Source of the DNA: an uncultured Clostridia bacterium
GTDB lineage: Bacteria; Bacillota; Clostridia; Lachnospirales; Lachnospiraceae
Direction: 5' to 3'
DNA: 64,000 bases
NCBI GenBank assembly: GCA_937895705.1
Contig: CALBKM010000030.1
Location: forward strand, 1-64,000
The number at the start of each line of letters is the position of its first letter. The stretch's first letter is position 1. The notes under the pieces are model-generated. The model did no database searches, was not told the origin of the DNA, and was given only the letters and a program-made list of their open reading frames with translations. Shown in pieces: positions 19,293 through 29,091 of this stretch. The translations under genes and the position numbers were made by a program.

Positions 19293-19797
19293 AGAGATAC
19301 ATGAGGAGAAGCAGAGAGAGGAAGATGCAGAAGCAGTGTTACTGAAAATCGGTGAGGTGGCGGATTTCTTTCAGATTTCCGTAAAGGCGGTGCGTATTTA
19401 CGAGAAGAAGGGAATCATTACGCCGGCTTATATTGACCCGGAGTCGGGATATCGTTATTATACGCCGGATCAGTTACACCAATTGGCCGCGCTGCTGGAA
19501 CTGAAAGCATTGGGATTTTCCTTGGATGAGATTAAGGACGTTATGGTGGGCGAAAGCTCCAAAGAGACATTATATAAGGCGATGCAGGAAAAGCTGAGAA
19601 ACTGGGAAAACCTTGTCATTATGGCACAGAGCAAAATGGATGCCATTGAAAGTATATCGGAACGACTGGTGGGTTCCAAGGAGGCCGAGAAGCTTCGGGA
19701 GCTGACAGAGGAAGAACGGGCCTGGCTGTTGGTAAAGCTGGTCTGCGTGGAAAACGTACAGGTGCAGAGTACGATTAATGAGGCGATTTGGTTGTAG
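19276..19797 (+). CDS. MerR family transcriptional regulator
   Basis: The 173-residue protein has a MerR winged-helix domain at about residues 24-90: KIGEVADFFQISVKAVRIYEKKGIITP, then the second helix pair YYTPDQLHQLAALLELKALGFSLDEIKDVM. A dimerisation coil of about 40 residues and a short C-terminal segment follow. That segment is too small for the large multidrug-binding effector domain of BmrR-type members and lacks a clear cysteine metal loop. It overlaps the exporter gene by 17 bases. With the palindromic 19-base-spacer promoter at 16670, it most likely activates its own operon, perhaps in response to the exporter's substrate. Confidence 0.88.
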   Translation: MEQKNEEIHEEKQREEDAEAVLLKIGEVADFFQISVKAVRIYEKKGIITPAYIDPESGYRYYTPDQLHQLAALLELKALGFSLDEIKDVMVGESSKETLYKAMQEKLRNWENLVIMAQSKMDAIESISERLVGSKEAEKLRELTEEERAWLLVKLVCVENVQVQSTINEAIWL

Positions 19798-19830
19798 GGG
19801 AAGAAAGTTGTGCCGGCTGTGTATTATAGT

Positions 19831-20394
19831 TTACAATAGAAAATTATAAAATTTAGCTTCTAAAAAAGCTTTGTATGCGGGAATGGTTTGAGCCTTTTCA
19901 TATTCACGGAATACAAGCTTTTTTATTTTATCCAGGCTGTCGGCACTGTTTTCTTGGTATCTTACGATTTTGATTGTTCCTTCTTCTTCGGCCTGTTTTA
20001 TTGCGAGGAAAGCATCCGGCACATATTCAAAGGTTTCTATGGCTACAGGTGTTTCACTGGCAATTACATGTGGAATGTCCATGGTTTGGGCATTCGGAAG
20101 GTGCGATGTGGCATAGATATACCCTGAAACACCGGTATAGGTCTCTTCCAGTGCATTTGGCCAGTATTCCAGAATCTCTAAAATGTTATCTTCGGTAAAA
20201 CGATAACTCATAAAACGGTAGTATCGGTCGGAAGATTCAAAGCCAATCTCTCTGCAATACCGTTCTACAGGATTGCTCAGATAAACCAAAGTGTTTTCCT
20301 TTTTGGTAGAAAAATAGACCAGTGGTTTTCCGTGGCCGGAGGAAAACGGAATCAGGGTTTTGATGTCGGCGATATTACTTGCATGATAGAACAT
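19831..20394 (-). CDS. Uncharacterised conserved protein
   Basis: I recognise a family style but not a function. The 187 residues begin MFYHASNIADIKTLIP and contain HGKPLVYFSTKKENTLVYLSN and GVSGYIYATSH. The opening His plus a tyrosine/serine-rich strand and later acidic residues are loosely reminiscent of ADP-ribosyltransferase-like folds, but this is only a guess. No signal peptide or membrane helix. It faces uvrB and lies end-to-end with the MerR gene. Confidence 0.75.
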   Translation of the reverse strand: MFYHASNIADIKTLIPFSSGHGKPLVYFSTKKENTLVYLSNPVERYCREIGFESSDRYYRFMSYRFTEDNILEILEYWPNALEETYTGVSGYIYATSHLPNAQTMDIPHVIASETPVAIETFEYVPDAFLAIKQAEEEGTIKIVRYQENSADSLDKIKKLVFREYEKAQTIPAYKAFLEAKFYNFLL

Positions 20395-20491
20395 AGTTGA
20401 GGACTCCTTGTTGTATTTTTGTTGGGATATAGTTGAAAAATGATTTATGTTTTATGATAATTATAGAATTCGGTGGTCGGTATTACAAGAA

Positions 20492-20520
20492 TTGTAATTT
20501 CTCATGAAAAGTGGTATAAT
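20492..20520 (+). promoter_or_regulatory. Promoter upstream of uvrB
   Basis: TTGTAA (20492-20497), a 17-base spacer and TATAAT (20515-20520) with an extended TGG before the -10 box. It lies 128 bases before the uvrB ATG, leaving room for a leader. Confidence 0.7.
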
Positions 20521-20527
20521 AATAGAG

Positions 20528-20570
20528 GAAAAACCGGTGTGGCGTAAAACTACAGTGGTTTTTCTTTACA
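20528..20570 (+). promoter_or_regulatory. Terminator-like hairpin in the uvrB leader
   Basis: The arms AAAAACC and GGTTTTT flank a 21-base loop, with an extra inner GTGT/ACA pairing, followed by CTTT. It lies between the promoter and the gene, so it could attenuate uvrB transcription or end short transcripts. A second weaker promoter-like pair (TTACAT, TATAGT) follows at about 20566-20593. Confidence 0.4.
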
Positions 20571-20647
20571 TTTAAAATGTTTTGTGATATAGTGATGATA
20601 AAGAGAATATATGTTCGGTTTTTGCAAAAATGTGAAAGAGGTATTCT

Positions 20648-22627
20648 ATGGACCGTTTTATACTACATTCCGACTACGCGCCCACCGGCGACCAGCCCCA
20701 GGCCATTGCGGACCTGGTAAAGGGTTTTGAGGAAGGCAATCAGTTTCAGACGTTGCTTGGTGTTACCGGTTCCGGTAAGACGTTCACTATGGCGAATGTC
20801 ATTGAAAAGTTAAACAGACCGACTTTGGTAATAGCGCACAATAAGACCTTGGCTGCACAGCTTTACGGTGAATTCAAAGAATTCTTCCCGGAGAATGCAG
20901 TTGAATATTTTGTGTCCTACTACGATTACTTCCAGCCGGAGGCTTATGTGCCGTCTACGGATACGTATATCGAGAAGGATTCCGCCATTAACGATGAAAT
21001 AGATAAGCTGCGTCACTCGGCCACTGCGGCCCTCAGTGAGCGACGGGATGTGGTCATTGTGGCCAGCGTGTCCTGTATTTACGGTCTCGGCAGTCCCATT
21101 GATTACCAGAATATGACGGTGAATCTTCGTCCGGGCATGCAGAAGGACAGAGACGATGTATTGCGCCGATTGATTGATATTCAGTATACGCGAAACGATA
21201 TGGACTTTAAGCGCGGTACCTTCCGGGTGCGGGGCGATGTGGTGGAAATTTTTCCGATTTCCTCTGCGGATACGGCTCTGCGCGTGGAGTTTTTCGGAGA
21301 CGAGGTGGACCGGATTTCGGAGATTGATGTACTGACCGGTGAGATTAAGTGTACCTTGGAGCATACGGTGATTTTCCCGGCGTCTCACTATGTGGTGGAG
21401 CAGGAGCAGATGAACCGGGCACTTCTTGATATCGAAGCGGAAATGATTGACCGGGTACAGTTTTTTAAAAGCGAGGATAAATTGATTGAGGCGCAACGTA
21501 TCGGCGAGCGGACCGCTTTTGATGTGGAGATGATGCGGGAGCTGGGCTTTTGTTCTGGTATCGAGAATTATTCCAGACACTTGGCGGGCCTGCCTGCGGG
21601 AGCGACACCGCACACCTTGATTGATTATTTCCCGGACGACTTTTTGATTATTGTGGACGAGTCCCACATTACCATACCCCAGATTCGCGGTATGCATGCG
21701 GGAGACCGTTCAAGAAAGACTACACTTGTAGACTATGGGTTCCGTCTGCCGTCGGCATTAGACAACCGACCGCTGAATTTCGGAGAGTTTGAGAGTAAGA
21801 TTAATCAGATGATGTTCGTTTCCGCGACGCCGTCGGAGTACGAGGAGACTCATGAGCTTTTGCGTACGGAGCAGGTGATTCGCCCGACGGGACTGCTTGA
21901 CCCGGAGGTGTCGGTGCGGCCGACTGTGGGGCAGATTGACGATTTGTTGGGTGAAATCCGCAAGGAGCTGGATAAAAAGAGTAAGGTGCTGATTACCACC
22001 CTGACAAAGCGTATGGCGGAGGATTTAACGGACTATCTGCGGGAAGTTGGTATCCGAGTGAAGTATTTACACTCCGACATTGATACCTTGGAGCGTTCCG
22101 AGATTATCCGTGACATGCGTATGGATGTGTTTGATGTGTTGGTAGGTATCAATCTTCTGCGAGAAGGTCTGGACATTCCGGAGGTCAGCCTGGTGGCGAT
22201 TCTGGATGCGGACAAGGAGGGCTTCCTTCGTTCCGAAACGTCCCTGATTCAGACCATCGGTCGTGCGGCCCGTAATGCGGAGGGGCGTGTGGTAATGTAT
22301 GCGGATGTAATGACGGATTCCATGAAGAAGGCGATTTCCGAGACGGAGCGTCGTCGTGCTATCCAGCAGGCGTACAACGAGGAACACGGTATCACACCGC
22401 AGACCATTAAAAAAGCGGTACGCGAGCTGATTACCATTTCCAAGAAGGCCGAGGAGATTACCCAGGGCATCGAAAAGGATATGGAGTCCATGTCGAAGAA
22501 GGAGCTGCAGGCTTTGGAGAAGAAGCTGCAGAAACAGATGAATACGGCGGCTGCGGAGCTGAACTTCGAGCTGGCGGCAAAGGTGCGTGACCAGTTGTTT
22601 GAACTGAAAAAGAAGATGCTGGAGTAG
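20648..22627 (+). CDS. uvrB: Excinuclease ABC subunit B
   Basis: UvrB is the damage-verifying helicase-like subunit of nucleotide excision repair; it receives DNA from UvrA and recruits UvrC. The 659 residues show Walker [11 protein letters not shown], the beta-hairpin region [23 protein letters not shown], and helicase motifs such as [16 protein letters not shown] and QTIGRAARN. The C-terminal UVR coiled-coil ([21 protein letters not shown]) binds UvrC. It precedes uvrA by 27 bases, a standard clostridial pair. Confidence 0.99.
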   Translation: MDRFILHSDYAPTGDQPQAIADLVKGFEEGNQFQTLLGVTGSGKTFTMANVIEKLNRPTLVIAHNKTLAAQLYGEFKEFFPENAVEYFVSYYDYFQPEAYVPSTDTYIEKDSAINDEIDKLRHSATAALSERRDVVIVASVSCIYGLGSPIDYQNMTVNLRPGMQKDRDDVLRRLIDIQYTRNDMDFKRGTFRVRGDVVEIFPISSADTALRVEFFGDEVDRISEIDVLTGEIKCTLEHTVIFPASHYVVEQEQMNRALLDIEAEMIDRVQFFKSEDKLIEAQRIGERTAFDVEMMRELGFCSGIENYSRHLAGLPAGATPHTLIDYFPDDFLIIVDESHITIPQIRGMHAGDRSRKTTLVDYGFRLPSALDNRPLNFGEFESKINQMMFVSATPSEYEETHELLRTEQVIRPTGLLDPEVSVRPTVGQIDDLLGEIRKELDKKSKVLITTLTKRMAEDLTDYLREVGIRVKYLHSDIDTLERSEIIRDMRMDVFDVLVGINLLREGLDIPEVSLVAILDADKEGFLRSETSLIQTIGRAARNAEGRVVMYADVMTDSMKKAISETERRRAIQQAYNEEHGITPQTIKKAVRELITISKKAEEITQGIEKDMESMSKKELQALEKKLQKQMNTAAAELNFELAAKVRDQLFELKKKMLE

Positions 22628-22654
22628 AGAAATTTGTAAGAAAGAGGACATGTT

Positions 22655-25492
22655 ATGTCGGAAAAGAAGTTTATCAAAATTCGGGGTGCGAAGGAGAATA
22701 ACTTAAAGGGAATCAATGTGGATATTCCGCGGGATGAGTTTGTGGTGTTGACCGGTTTGTCCGGTTCCGGTAAGTCATCTCTTGCTTTTGATACGATTTA
22801 TGCGGAGGGACAGCGTCGGTATATGGAGTCTATTTCTTCCTATGCGAGACAGTTCTTAGGACAGATGGAAAAGCCGAACGTAGAGAGCATTGAGGGACTT
22901 TCGCCGGCCATTTCTATCGACCAAAAGTCCACCAACCGCAATCCCCGTTCCACGGTTGGTACGGTGACGGAGATTTACGACTATTTCCGTTTGCTCTATG
23001 CCCGTATCGGTATTCCGCACTGTCCGGAGTGCGGTAAGGTTATCAAGAAGCAGACGGTGGACGAGATGTCGGATGAAATCATGCAGTTGCCGGAGCGGAC
23101 AAAGATTCAGCTTCTGGCACCGGTGGTGCGGGGCCGTAAGGGCGAGCATGCTAAGATTTTCGAGCAGGCAAAGCGCAGCGGTTATGTCCGCGTGATTGTA
23201 GACGGACAACAGTATGAGCTTTCCGAGGAGATTAAGCTGGAGAAGAATATCAAGCATAACATAGAAATTGTGGTAGACCGTCTGGTGGTGAAAGAAGGTG
23301 TGGAGCAACGTTTGCGGGACTCCATCGACAGTGTATTGCGATTGAGTGAAGGGCTTTTGATTGTGGATGTCATCGACGGAGAGCCGATTCGATTTTCCGA
23401 GAGCTTTTCCTGCCCGGACTGCGGTGCCAGCATCGATGAAATCGAGCCGAGAGTGTTTTCTTTTAACAATCCGTTCGGTGCCTGTCCGGAGTGCCACGGT
23501 ATCGGTGTAAAGATGGAGTTTGATGAGGATTTGCTGATTCCGGACAAGTCCATGAGCATTGCAGAGGGTGCCATTGCGGTGCTGGGCTGGCAGTCTGCCA
23601 CGGACCCGTCCAGTTATACCGGAAGTACCTTGACGGCATTGGCGAAGGAGTATAAGTTTGACTTGAAAACCCCGTTTGAGAAGCTGCCGAAGGACATTCA
23701 GGATATGATTTATTACGGTACCGGCGGCCGTGTGGTGAAGGTACATTATCAAAGTCAGCGAGGCCAGGGAGTGTATGATGTGGCCTTTGAGGGATTGATT
23801 AAAAATGTGGAACGCAGATATCGTGAGACTGCGTCGGATACGACGAAGCAGGAGTACGAGACCTTTATGCGCACCACGCCGTGTAAAATGTGTAAGGGCA
23901 AGCGTTTGAAAAAAGAGTCTCTGGCGGTAACGGTAGGCGGACGGAATATTTCCGAAGTGACCGAGTGTTCTGTGCGGGATTTATATACCTTTATGCAGGA
24001 GTTGGAGCTGACAGAGCGCCAGCAACAAATCGGTGAACTGGTGTTAAAGGAGATTCGCGCCCGCGTAGGCTTTTTGATGGATGTGGGCCTGGATTATTTG
24101 ACGCTGGCCAGAGCCACGGCATCTTTGTCCGGCGGCGAGGCACAGCGTATTCGTCTGGCAACCCAGATCGGGTCCGGTCTGGTAGGCGTTGCCTATATTC
24201 TGGATGAGCCGAGTATCGGTTTGCACCAGAGAGATAATGATAAGTTGCTTAAAACCTTGAAGCATCTGAAGGACTTGGGAAATACGCTGATTGTGGTAGA
24301 GCATGATGAGGACACCATGTATGCAGCGGACCATATTATCGATATCGGTCCGGGTGCGGGAGACCACGGCGGAGAAGTCATTGCCCAGGGCACCGCAGAG
24401 GAGATTATGAAGGTGCCGGAGTCCATAACCGGTGCGTATTTGTCCGGCAGACTCAGTATTCCGTTGCCGAAGAAACGTAGGAAACCGACAGGGTTTTTAA
24501 CGGTAAAGGGTGCCAGAGAGAACAACCTGAAAAACATCGATGTGAATCTTCCGCTGGGTGTATTTACTTGTGTCACCGGTGTGTCCGGTTCCGGTAAGAG
24601 CTCGTTGGTTAACGAGATTTTGTATAAGCATCTGGCAAAGAGTTTGAACCGTGCCCGCATTCTGGCAGGTGATCATGACGGGATTGACGGTATCGAACAG
24701 TTAGATAAGGTCATCAATATTGACCAGTCCCCAATCGGACGTACACCTCGGTCTAACCCGGCTACCTACACCGGAGTGTTTGATCAGATTCGTGATTTGT
24801 TTGCAAGTACGCCGGATGCGAAGCTTCGGGGTTACAGTAAGGGCCGTTTCAGTTTTAACGTAAAGGGCGGTCGCTGCGAAGCCTGCAGCGGTGACGGCAT
24901 TTTGAAAATTGAGATGAATTTCCTGCCGGATATTTTTGTGCCGTGTGAGGTGTGCGGCGGAAAGAGGTATAACCGCGAGACACTGGAAGTGAAGTATAAA
25001 GGCAAGACGATTTACGATGTGTTGGAGATGCGTGTGGAGGAAGCGGTGAAATTCTTTGAGAATGTGCCGTCCATCCGCAAGAAGATTGAAACGCTAAACG
25101 ACGTGGGGCTTTCTTATCTGAAGCTGGGACATCCGTCTACCCTTTTGTCCGGCGGCGAAGCACAGCGTATCAAGCTGGCTACGGAGCTTTCCCGGCGCAG
25201 TACCGGCAAGACTATTTACATTCTGGATGAGCCGACTACCGGTCTTCATTTTGCGGATGTGCATAAGTTGATCGAGATTTTGCAACGTCTCACGGAAGGC
25301 GGCAACACGGTACTTGTTATCGAGCACAACCTGGATGTGATTAAGACTGCGGACTATCTGATTGACATCGGCCCGGAGGGCGGTGACAAGGGCGGCACCA
25401 TTGTGGCCCAGGGTACGCCGGAGGAAGTTGCAAAGAACCCAAAGTCTTATACCGGACAGTATGTGAAGAAGTATCTTACACAGAAGAAATAA
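22655..25492 (+). CDS. uvrA: Excinuclease ABC subunit A
   Basis: UvrA is the ATPase dimer that first scans DNA for bulky lesions. The 945 residues contain two ABC-type ATPase modules (Walker [10 protein letters not shown] and GVSGSGKSS; signatures [12 protein letters not shown] and [12 protein letters not shown]). Zinc-binding pairs are present (CPECGK, CPDCGAS, CEACSG and CEVCGG). Length is normal. It forms one operon with uvrB and ends before the terminator at 25581-25622. Confidence 0.99.
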   Translation: MSEKKFIKIRGAKENNLKGINVDIPRDEFVVLTGLSGSGKSSLAFDTIYAEGQRRYMESISSYARQFLGQMEKPNVESIEGLSPAISIDQKSTNRNPRSTVGTVTEIYDYFRLLYARIGIPHCPECGKVIKKQTVDEMSDEIMQLPERTKIQLLAPVVRGRKGEHAKIFEQAKRSGYVRVIVDGQQYELSEEIKLEKNIKHNIEIVVDRLVVKEGVEQRLRDSIDSVLRLSEGLLIVDVIDGEPIRFSESFSCPDCGASIDEIEPRVFSFNNPFGACPECHGIGVKMEFDEDLLIPDKSMSIAEGAIAVLGWQSATDPSSYTGSTLTALAKEYKFDLKTPFEKLPKDIQDMIYYGTGGRVVKVHYQSQRGQGVYDVAFEGLIKNVERRYRETASDTTKQEYETFMRTTPCKMCKGKRLKKESLAVTVGGRNISEVTECSVRDLYTFMQELELTERQQQIGELVLKEIRARVGFLMDVGLDYLTLARATASLSGGEAQRIRLATQIGSGLVGVAYILDEPSIGLHQRDNDKLLKTLKHLKDLGNTLIVVEHDEDTMYAADHIIDIGPGAGDHGGEVIAQGTAEEIMKVPESITGAYLSGRLSIPLPKKRRKPTGFLTVKGARENNLKNIDVNLPLGVFTCVTGVSGSGKSSLVNEILYKHLAKSLNRARILAGDHDGIDGIEQLDKVINIDQSPIGRTPRSNPATYTGVFDQIRDLFASTPDAKLRGYSKGRFSFNVKGGRCEACSGDGILKIEMNFLPDIFVPCEVCGGKRYNRETLEVKYKGKTIYDVLEMRVEEAVKFFENVPSIRKKIETLNDVGLSYLKLGHPSTLLSGGEAQRIKLATELSRRSTGKTIYILDEPTTGLHFADVHKLIEILQRLTEGGNTVLVIEHNLDVIKTADYLIDIGPEGGDKGGTIVAQGTPEEVAKNPKSYTGQYVKKYLTQKK

Positions 25493-25580
25493 GTGTGGCG
25501 GAACGCGCTCATGTTTGCCGTGGACACGGTATGAGAAGAGGGCGTGTTCTCATAAGAAAATACGCATGTATTAAAAAATT

Positions 25581-25622
25581 AACAAAACAGCGTCTCTTTG
25601 GAAAAAGAGGCGCTTTGTTTGG
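25581..25622 (+). terminator. Intrinsic terminator after uvrA
   Basis: Stem ACAAAACAGCGTCTCTTT/AAAGAGGCGCTTTGT with a short loop and a T-rich tail. Confidence 0.85.
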
Positions 25623-25649
25623 CGTTAGAGGTTACTTGGCAGAAAAATA

Positions 25650-25678
25650 TTGCAAAACAGGACGAGTTATGCTATAGT
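25650..25678 (+). promoter_or_regulatory. Promoter for the alcohol dehydrogenase
   Basis: TTGCAA (25650-25655), a 17-base spacer and TATAGT (25673-25678), 29 bases before the ATG. Confidence 0.75.
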
Positions 25679-25706
25679 GAATACTAGAAAACAAGGAGGG
25701 AATCAT

Positions 25707-26891
25707 ATGAATAATTTCACTTTTTACAGCCCGACCTATTTTGCATTCGGCAAAGGGCAGGAGGCAGAGACAGGAAGACTTGTAAAGCGTTTCGGCGGAA
25801 GTAAGGTATTACTTCACTACGGCGGCGGTTCCGTGGTTCGTTCCGGTCTTTTGGACAGGGTAAAAGCGGCTCTTGATGAGGAAAAGATTCCTTATGTGGA
25901 GCTTGGCGGTGTACAGCCGAATCCGAGAGACGGTTTGGTATATGAAGGCATTGAACTTTGCCGTAAAGAAGGTGTTGATTTCATTGTTGCGGTAGGCGGC
26001 GGTAGTTCCATCGACTCCGCAAAGGCAATTGCCATGGGTGTGCCGTATGAGGGAGATTTCTGGGATTTCTATTCCGGAAAGAGAGCAGAGACCGCACTTC
26101 CGGTTGGTACGGTATTGACCATTGCGGCAGCGGGCAGCGAAGGTTCTCCGGATTCTGTTATTACGAAGGAAGCTACACTTCAGAAGTGCGGTGCCGGTAG
26201 TGATTGTATTCGTCCGAAGTTCTCCGTTCTGAATCCGGCGCTTACAGAGACACTTCCGGCGTATCAGTCCGCTTGCGGTGCAACGGACATTATGGCCCAT
26301 GTATTTGAACGTTATTTTTCCAATACCCCGGAGGTAGAAGTGACCGACCGTCTGTGTGAGGCAGTGCTTCTTACCATGGTGAAGGAGACTCCGCGTGTCA
26401 TTGCGGACCCGCACAACTATGAGGCCCGTGCAAACATTATGTGGGCCGGCATGGTAGCACATAACAATATCGTCGGTGTGGGCAGAGCACAGGATTGGAA
26501 CAGCCATGGCATCGAGCATCAGCTTTCCGCATTGTATGACTGTGCACACGGCGCAGGTCTTGCGGTAATTATGCCGGCTTGGATGACCTATGTGGCAGAC
26601 CACCATGACCCGATGCGTATGGCACAGATGGCCACTCGCGTATTCGGTTGTCAGATGAATTTTGCAAATCCGAAGGAAACCGCACTGGAGGGCGTAAAGG
26701 CATTCCGCCGCTTCCTTGCTTCCATCGGTATGCCGATTAATTTTGAGCAGTTGGGTGCAAAGAGAGAAGATATTCCGCGTCTTGTGGAGTTGTTCGGTAT
26801 CGGTGACGGTACCCGCGGCGGTTATGTGGAGCTTGATAAGGCAGCGGTAACCGAGATTTACGAGAGAGCGGCAGCAGCTACTTTGGAGTAA
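25707..26891 (+). CDS. Iron-containing alcohol dehydrogenase (butanol dehydrogenase type)
   Basis: This reduces aldehydes such as butyraldehyde or acetaldehyde to alcohols with NAD(P)H. The 394 residues show the group III fold: the nucleotide-binding GGGSSIDSAKAIA and metal-binding residues in the CGATDIMAHVFERYF region. Histidines follow in NSHGIEHQLSALYDCAHGAGLAV. It most resembles clostridial BdhA/BdhB and E. coli YqhD, which prefer NADPH. The start at 25707 follows AAGGAGGG (25693-25700). A longer frame to 25650 begins inside the promoter. It is monocistronic, with a terminator at 26972. Confidence 0.93.
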   Translation: MNNFTFYSPTYFAFGKGQEAETGRLVKRFGGSKVLLHYGGGSVVRSGLLDRVKAALDEEKIPYVELGGVQPNPRDGLVYEGIELCRKEGVDFIVAVGGGSSIDSAKAIAMGVPYEGDFWDFYSGKRAETALPVGTVLTIAAAGSEGSPDSVITKEATLQKCGAGSDCIRPKFSVLNPALTETLPAYQSACGATDIMAHVFERYFSNTPEVEVTDRLCEAVLLTMVKETPRVIADPHNYEARANIMWAGMVAHNNIVGVGRAQDWNSHGIEHQLSALYDCAHGAGLAVIMPAWMTYVADHHDPMRMAQMATRVFGCQMNFANPKETALEGVKAFRRFLASIGMPINFEQLGAKREDIPRLVELFGIGDGTRGGYVELDKAAVTEIYERAAAATLE

Positions 26892-26971
26892 GAGAAATCA
26901 CCGGAGCCCGGTATTTCATACATGCAAAAGAGAAACGCTGAAGTTACAAAAGAAAATGAAGTACAAAAGAC

Positions 26972-27007
26972 AAAAACGCTTCACCCGCAAAGGTGAAGCG
27001 TTTTGAT
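26972..27007. terminator. Bidirectional intrinsic terminator
   Basis: Stem AAAACGCTTCACC/GGTGAAGCGTTTT between the dehydrogenase and the convergent ferredoxin gene. Confidence 0.88.
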
Positions 27008-27021
27008 TGTTTGCTCGTAAA

Positions 27022-27189
27022 TTACTGAGAAATGGACTCAGTCGGGCAGGTAGCTGCGCAAGCGCCGCAATCTAAGCAAGCGTCTGCGTCGATCTCGTAC
27101 TGGGAAGCTCCCTCGCTGATTGCTCCTACCGGGCACTCTGCTGCGCAAGCGCCACAGCTGATGCACTGATCAGAAATCTTATATGCCAT
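27022..27189 (-). CDS. 2[4Fe-4S] ferredoxin
   Basis: A 55-residue clostridial-type electron carrier. Two CxxCxxCxxxCP motifs are visible: C9, C12, C15 and C19, then C38, C41, C44 and C48. The two halves are near-repeats, as expected. AAAGGAGG lies just upstream of the ATG at 27189. It is a low-potential donor for enzymes such as hydrogenase, PFOR or Rnf. It is transcribed away from the DUF1858 gene, which lies 210 bases off in the opposite direction. Confidence 0.95.
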   Translation of the reverse strand: MAYKISDQCISCGACAAECPVGAISEGASQYEIDADACLDCGACAATCPTESISQ

Positions 27190-27285
27190 TGTGATATCCT
27201 CCTTTTATTAATCTAACCCTATTGTAATATATAATTTCAAATAATACAAGTACCTTTTTTTTCAAATCTTCCAACACTTGTCCCC

Positions 27286-27314
27286 TTGACGAATAGGAAC
27301 GGTTTGTGTATACT
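27286..27314 (+). promoter_or_regulatory. Promoter for the DUF1858 gene
   Basis: TTGACG (27286-27291), a 17-base spacer and TATACT (27309-27314). Confidence 0.75.
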
Positions 27315-27398
27315 TTAACACATGAAGTCAGAGCAATGTGCATTTTCCGGCTTGAATTAAAGTGTACGGGGAATGCGTAGGATGAAAGGAGAACAAAA

Positions 27399-27599
27399 AT
27401 GCAGGTAAGTAAGCAGATGACCATTATGGAGATTATCAGAGTAGACGAGGGTATTGTTCCGATCTTATATGATGCAGGCATGCATTGCATCGGTTGTCCG
27501 TCCGCACAGGGAGAGAGCCTGGAGATGGCATGCATGGTACACGGTATCGATGCGGATGAGCTGGAAGCAAAGATTAACGAGTATTTGGCTGCGAAGTAG
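27399..27599 (+). CDS. DUF1858 small redox-disulfide protein
   Basis: The 66-residue protein matches the DUF1858 / hybrid-cluster-protein-associated redox disulfide family. It has an N-terminal [29 protein letters not shown], a CxxC pair (Cys30, Cys33) at a helix start, and a short C-terminal helix. Such proteins occur in anaerobes alone or fused to ScdA/YtfE-like nitrosative stress proteins. AAAGGAG precedes the ATG. Its job here is probably redox or Fe-S related, given the neighbouring ferredoxin, but this is inference. Confidence 0.88.
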   Translation: MQVSKQMTIMEIIRVDEGIVPILYDAGMHCIGCPSAQGESLEMACMVHGIDADELEAKINEYLAAK

Positions 27600-27607
27600 G
27601 ACTTAGT

Positions 27608-27656
27608 TTCGCTCTTGCGATTTATGAAAGTATCGTAAATTGCAAGAGCGCTTTTG
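27608..27656 (+). terminator. Intrinsic terminator
   Basis: Arms CGCTCTTGC (27610-27618) and GCAAGAGCG (27642-27650), with inner pairing ATTTA/TAAAT, followed by CTTTTG. Confidence 0.8.
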
Positions 27657-27677
27657 TGTACTTTTTTCAGAAACTAC

Positions 27678-27706
27678 TTGACATTTACGAAAAAACAGTG
27701 TAAGAT
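27678..27706 (+). promoter_or_regulatory. Promoter for tRNA-Trp
   Basis: A consensus TTGACA (27678-27683), a 17-base spacer and TAAGAT (27701-27706), 26 bases before the tRNA. Confidence 0.85.
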
Positions 27707-27731
27707 ATGAAGGCAGTCGAAAATTGCATAT

Positions 27732-27804
27732 AGGGGTATAGTTCAGCTGGTAGAATAACGGTCTCCAAAACCGCAGGTCGTGGGTTCGAATCCTACTGCC
27801 CCTG
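27732..27804 (+). tRNA. tRNA-Trp (CCA anticodon)
   Basis: A 73-base cloverleaf. The acceptor stem AGGGGTA pairs with TGCCCCT and the discriminator base is G. The D-arm region is TAGTTCAGCTGGTAGAA, the anticodon loop is CTCCAAA with anticodon CCA, and the T-loop is GGGTTCGAATCC. The 3' CCA is not encoded. A strong promoter sits before it and an intrinsic terminator directly after, so it is an independent unit. Confidence 0.97.
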
Positions 27805-27806
27805 TT

Positions 27807-27838
27807 AAAAACCATTTGCTTATGCAAATGGTTTTTCC
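27807..27838 (+). terminator. Intrinsic terminator after tRNA-Trp
   Basis: Stem AAAACCATTTGC/GCAAATGGTTTT with loop TTAT and a T-rich end. Confidence 0.88.
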
Positions 27839-27979
27839 TTTATGTCAGAAGGACATAATCTTGTTTGCGTGCATAACACGCAATATCATTTGACCGTAGG
27901 TCAACATCATCCCCAATATCCGGACATTTACTTTGATTTTTGTTAGATTGTTCATTTTATCCTATACAACCAAAAAAGG

Positions 27980-28008
27980 TTGCATTTTCCCCAAAATTAT
28001 GATATAAG
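27980..28008 (+). promoter_or_regulatory. Promoter for the DUF3737 gene
   Basis: TTGCAT (27980-27985), a 17-base spacer and TATAAG (28003-28008). The 140-base leader holds a 31-codon frame (28041-28136) of unknown merit. The stretch 27841-27979 shows nothing else I can support. Confidence 0.65.
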
Positions 28009-28148
28009 TGAAAGGAAAGAAAAAAGGACAAGAGAGAAAAATGATGCGCCGGAGTGCTGACAAAAGAGGTTGTTCATATTTTATAATAAATGTGAACGTT
28101 TTTGATGAGGAAGTGCTAGGGCAACCGGCGTGTTGAAAGGATGAAATT

Positions 28149-28982
28149 ATGATGCGAGTGGAGAATCAGACCTTTGATAAAGAGAGAGAGTTTTACGGCA
28201 GCGCCGACGTGACGGCGGTAAACTGTAAGTTTGAAGGTCCGGCGGACGGCGAGAGTGCTTTTAAGGAGAGCCGGAATGTGACGGTGGACGGTTGCCTTTG
28301 GAATTTAAGATATCCGTTTTGGCATGATACCGGGGTGACCATGAAGAATACGGAGCTGACGGAGCTTTGCCGCGCCGCGTTCTGGTATTCCGAGAAGATA
28401 GAGATTACCGAATCCAAGCTTCATGGCGTGAAGGCTATGCGTGAGTGTTCGGATGTGACCATTCGCAAGAGCGATATTGTGTCTCCGGAGTTCGGTTGGT
28501 CGGTGCATAATATTCGTGTAGAGGACAGTACGGCTGCGGGCGAGTATTTCATGATGCGATCTTCCGACCTTACGTTTAAAAATGTGGAGTTTACCGGAAA
28601 GTATTCCTTCCAATACGTAGAGAATGCGGTGATTGAAGATTGTGTGTTACATACAAAGGATGCCTTTTGGCATGCGAAAAATGTAGTGATAAAAAATTGT
28701 GTGGTAGAGGGAGAGTATCTGGCATGGTATGCGGAGAATATTACCTTCGAACATTGTAAGATTTCCGGTACCCAGCCGTTTTGTTACTGCAAAAATCTGA
28801 AGCTCGTCAATTGCGAAATGGTTGATGCGGATCTGAGTTTTGAAAAGTCGGAGGTAGAGGCAGAGCTGACAGCTCCGGTGATCAGTATTAAGAATCCGAA
28901 GTCCGGCTATATCAAGGTGCCGGCTGTGGGCGAACTGATTCTGGATGATCCGGAAGCAAAATGTGAAGTGCTGGTGGGGTAG
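28149..28982 (+). CDS. DUF3737 family beta-helix protein
   Basis: A 277-residue protein built of short repeats of a right-handed beta-helix, such as VTIRKSDIVS, AVIEDCVLHT, VVIKNCVVEG and ITFEHCKISG, with Phe-Trp-His and Tyr-rich turns. It matches the DUF3737 family, common in gut Firmicutes and without a known activity. No signal peptide. The regular ladder ends with a distinct beta-rich tail of about 40 residues. Transcribed alone. Confidence 0.87.
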   Translation: MMRVENQTFDKEREFYGSADVTAVNCKFEGPADGESAFKESRNVTVDGCLWNLRYPFWHDTGVTMKNTELTELCRAAFWYSEKIEITESKLHGVKAMRECSDVTIRKSDIVSPEFGWSVHNIRVEDSTAAGEYFMMRSSDLTFKNVEFTGKYSFQYVENAVIEDCVLHTKDAFWHAKNVVIKNCVVEGEYLAWYAENITFEHCKISGTQPFCYCKNLKLVNCEMVDADLSFEKSEVEAELTAPVISIKNPKSGYIKVPAVGELILDDPEAKCEVLVG

Positions 28983-29048
28983 CCCGGAGAAAGATTAACA
29001 TTTGTATAAAGTGCTAGATTTGAAATATCATATTTCATGAATAACGAA

Positions 29049-29085
29049 CGCCCAAAGGAGAGTGCTTTCCTTTGGGCGATTTTTG
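29049..29085. terminator. Bidirectional intrinsic terminator
   Basis: Stem CGCCCAAAGGA/TCCTTTGGGCG with an ATTTTT tail. It serves the DUF3737 gene and the convergent MBL gene, which ends at 29092. Confidence 0.87.
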
Positions 29086-29091
29086 CGTATG

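Noticed and set aside
27732..27804. tRNA-Trp as integration site
   Set aside because: No repeated 3' end of the tRNA and no integrase nearby.
28041..28136. 31-codon frame in the DUF3737 leader
   Set aside because: It has a passable ribosome site but no similarity I can recall; it could be a leader peptide but cannot be supported.
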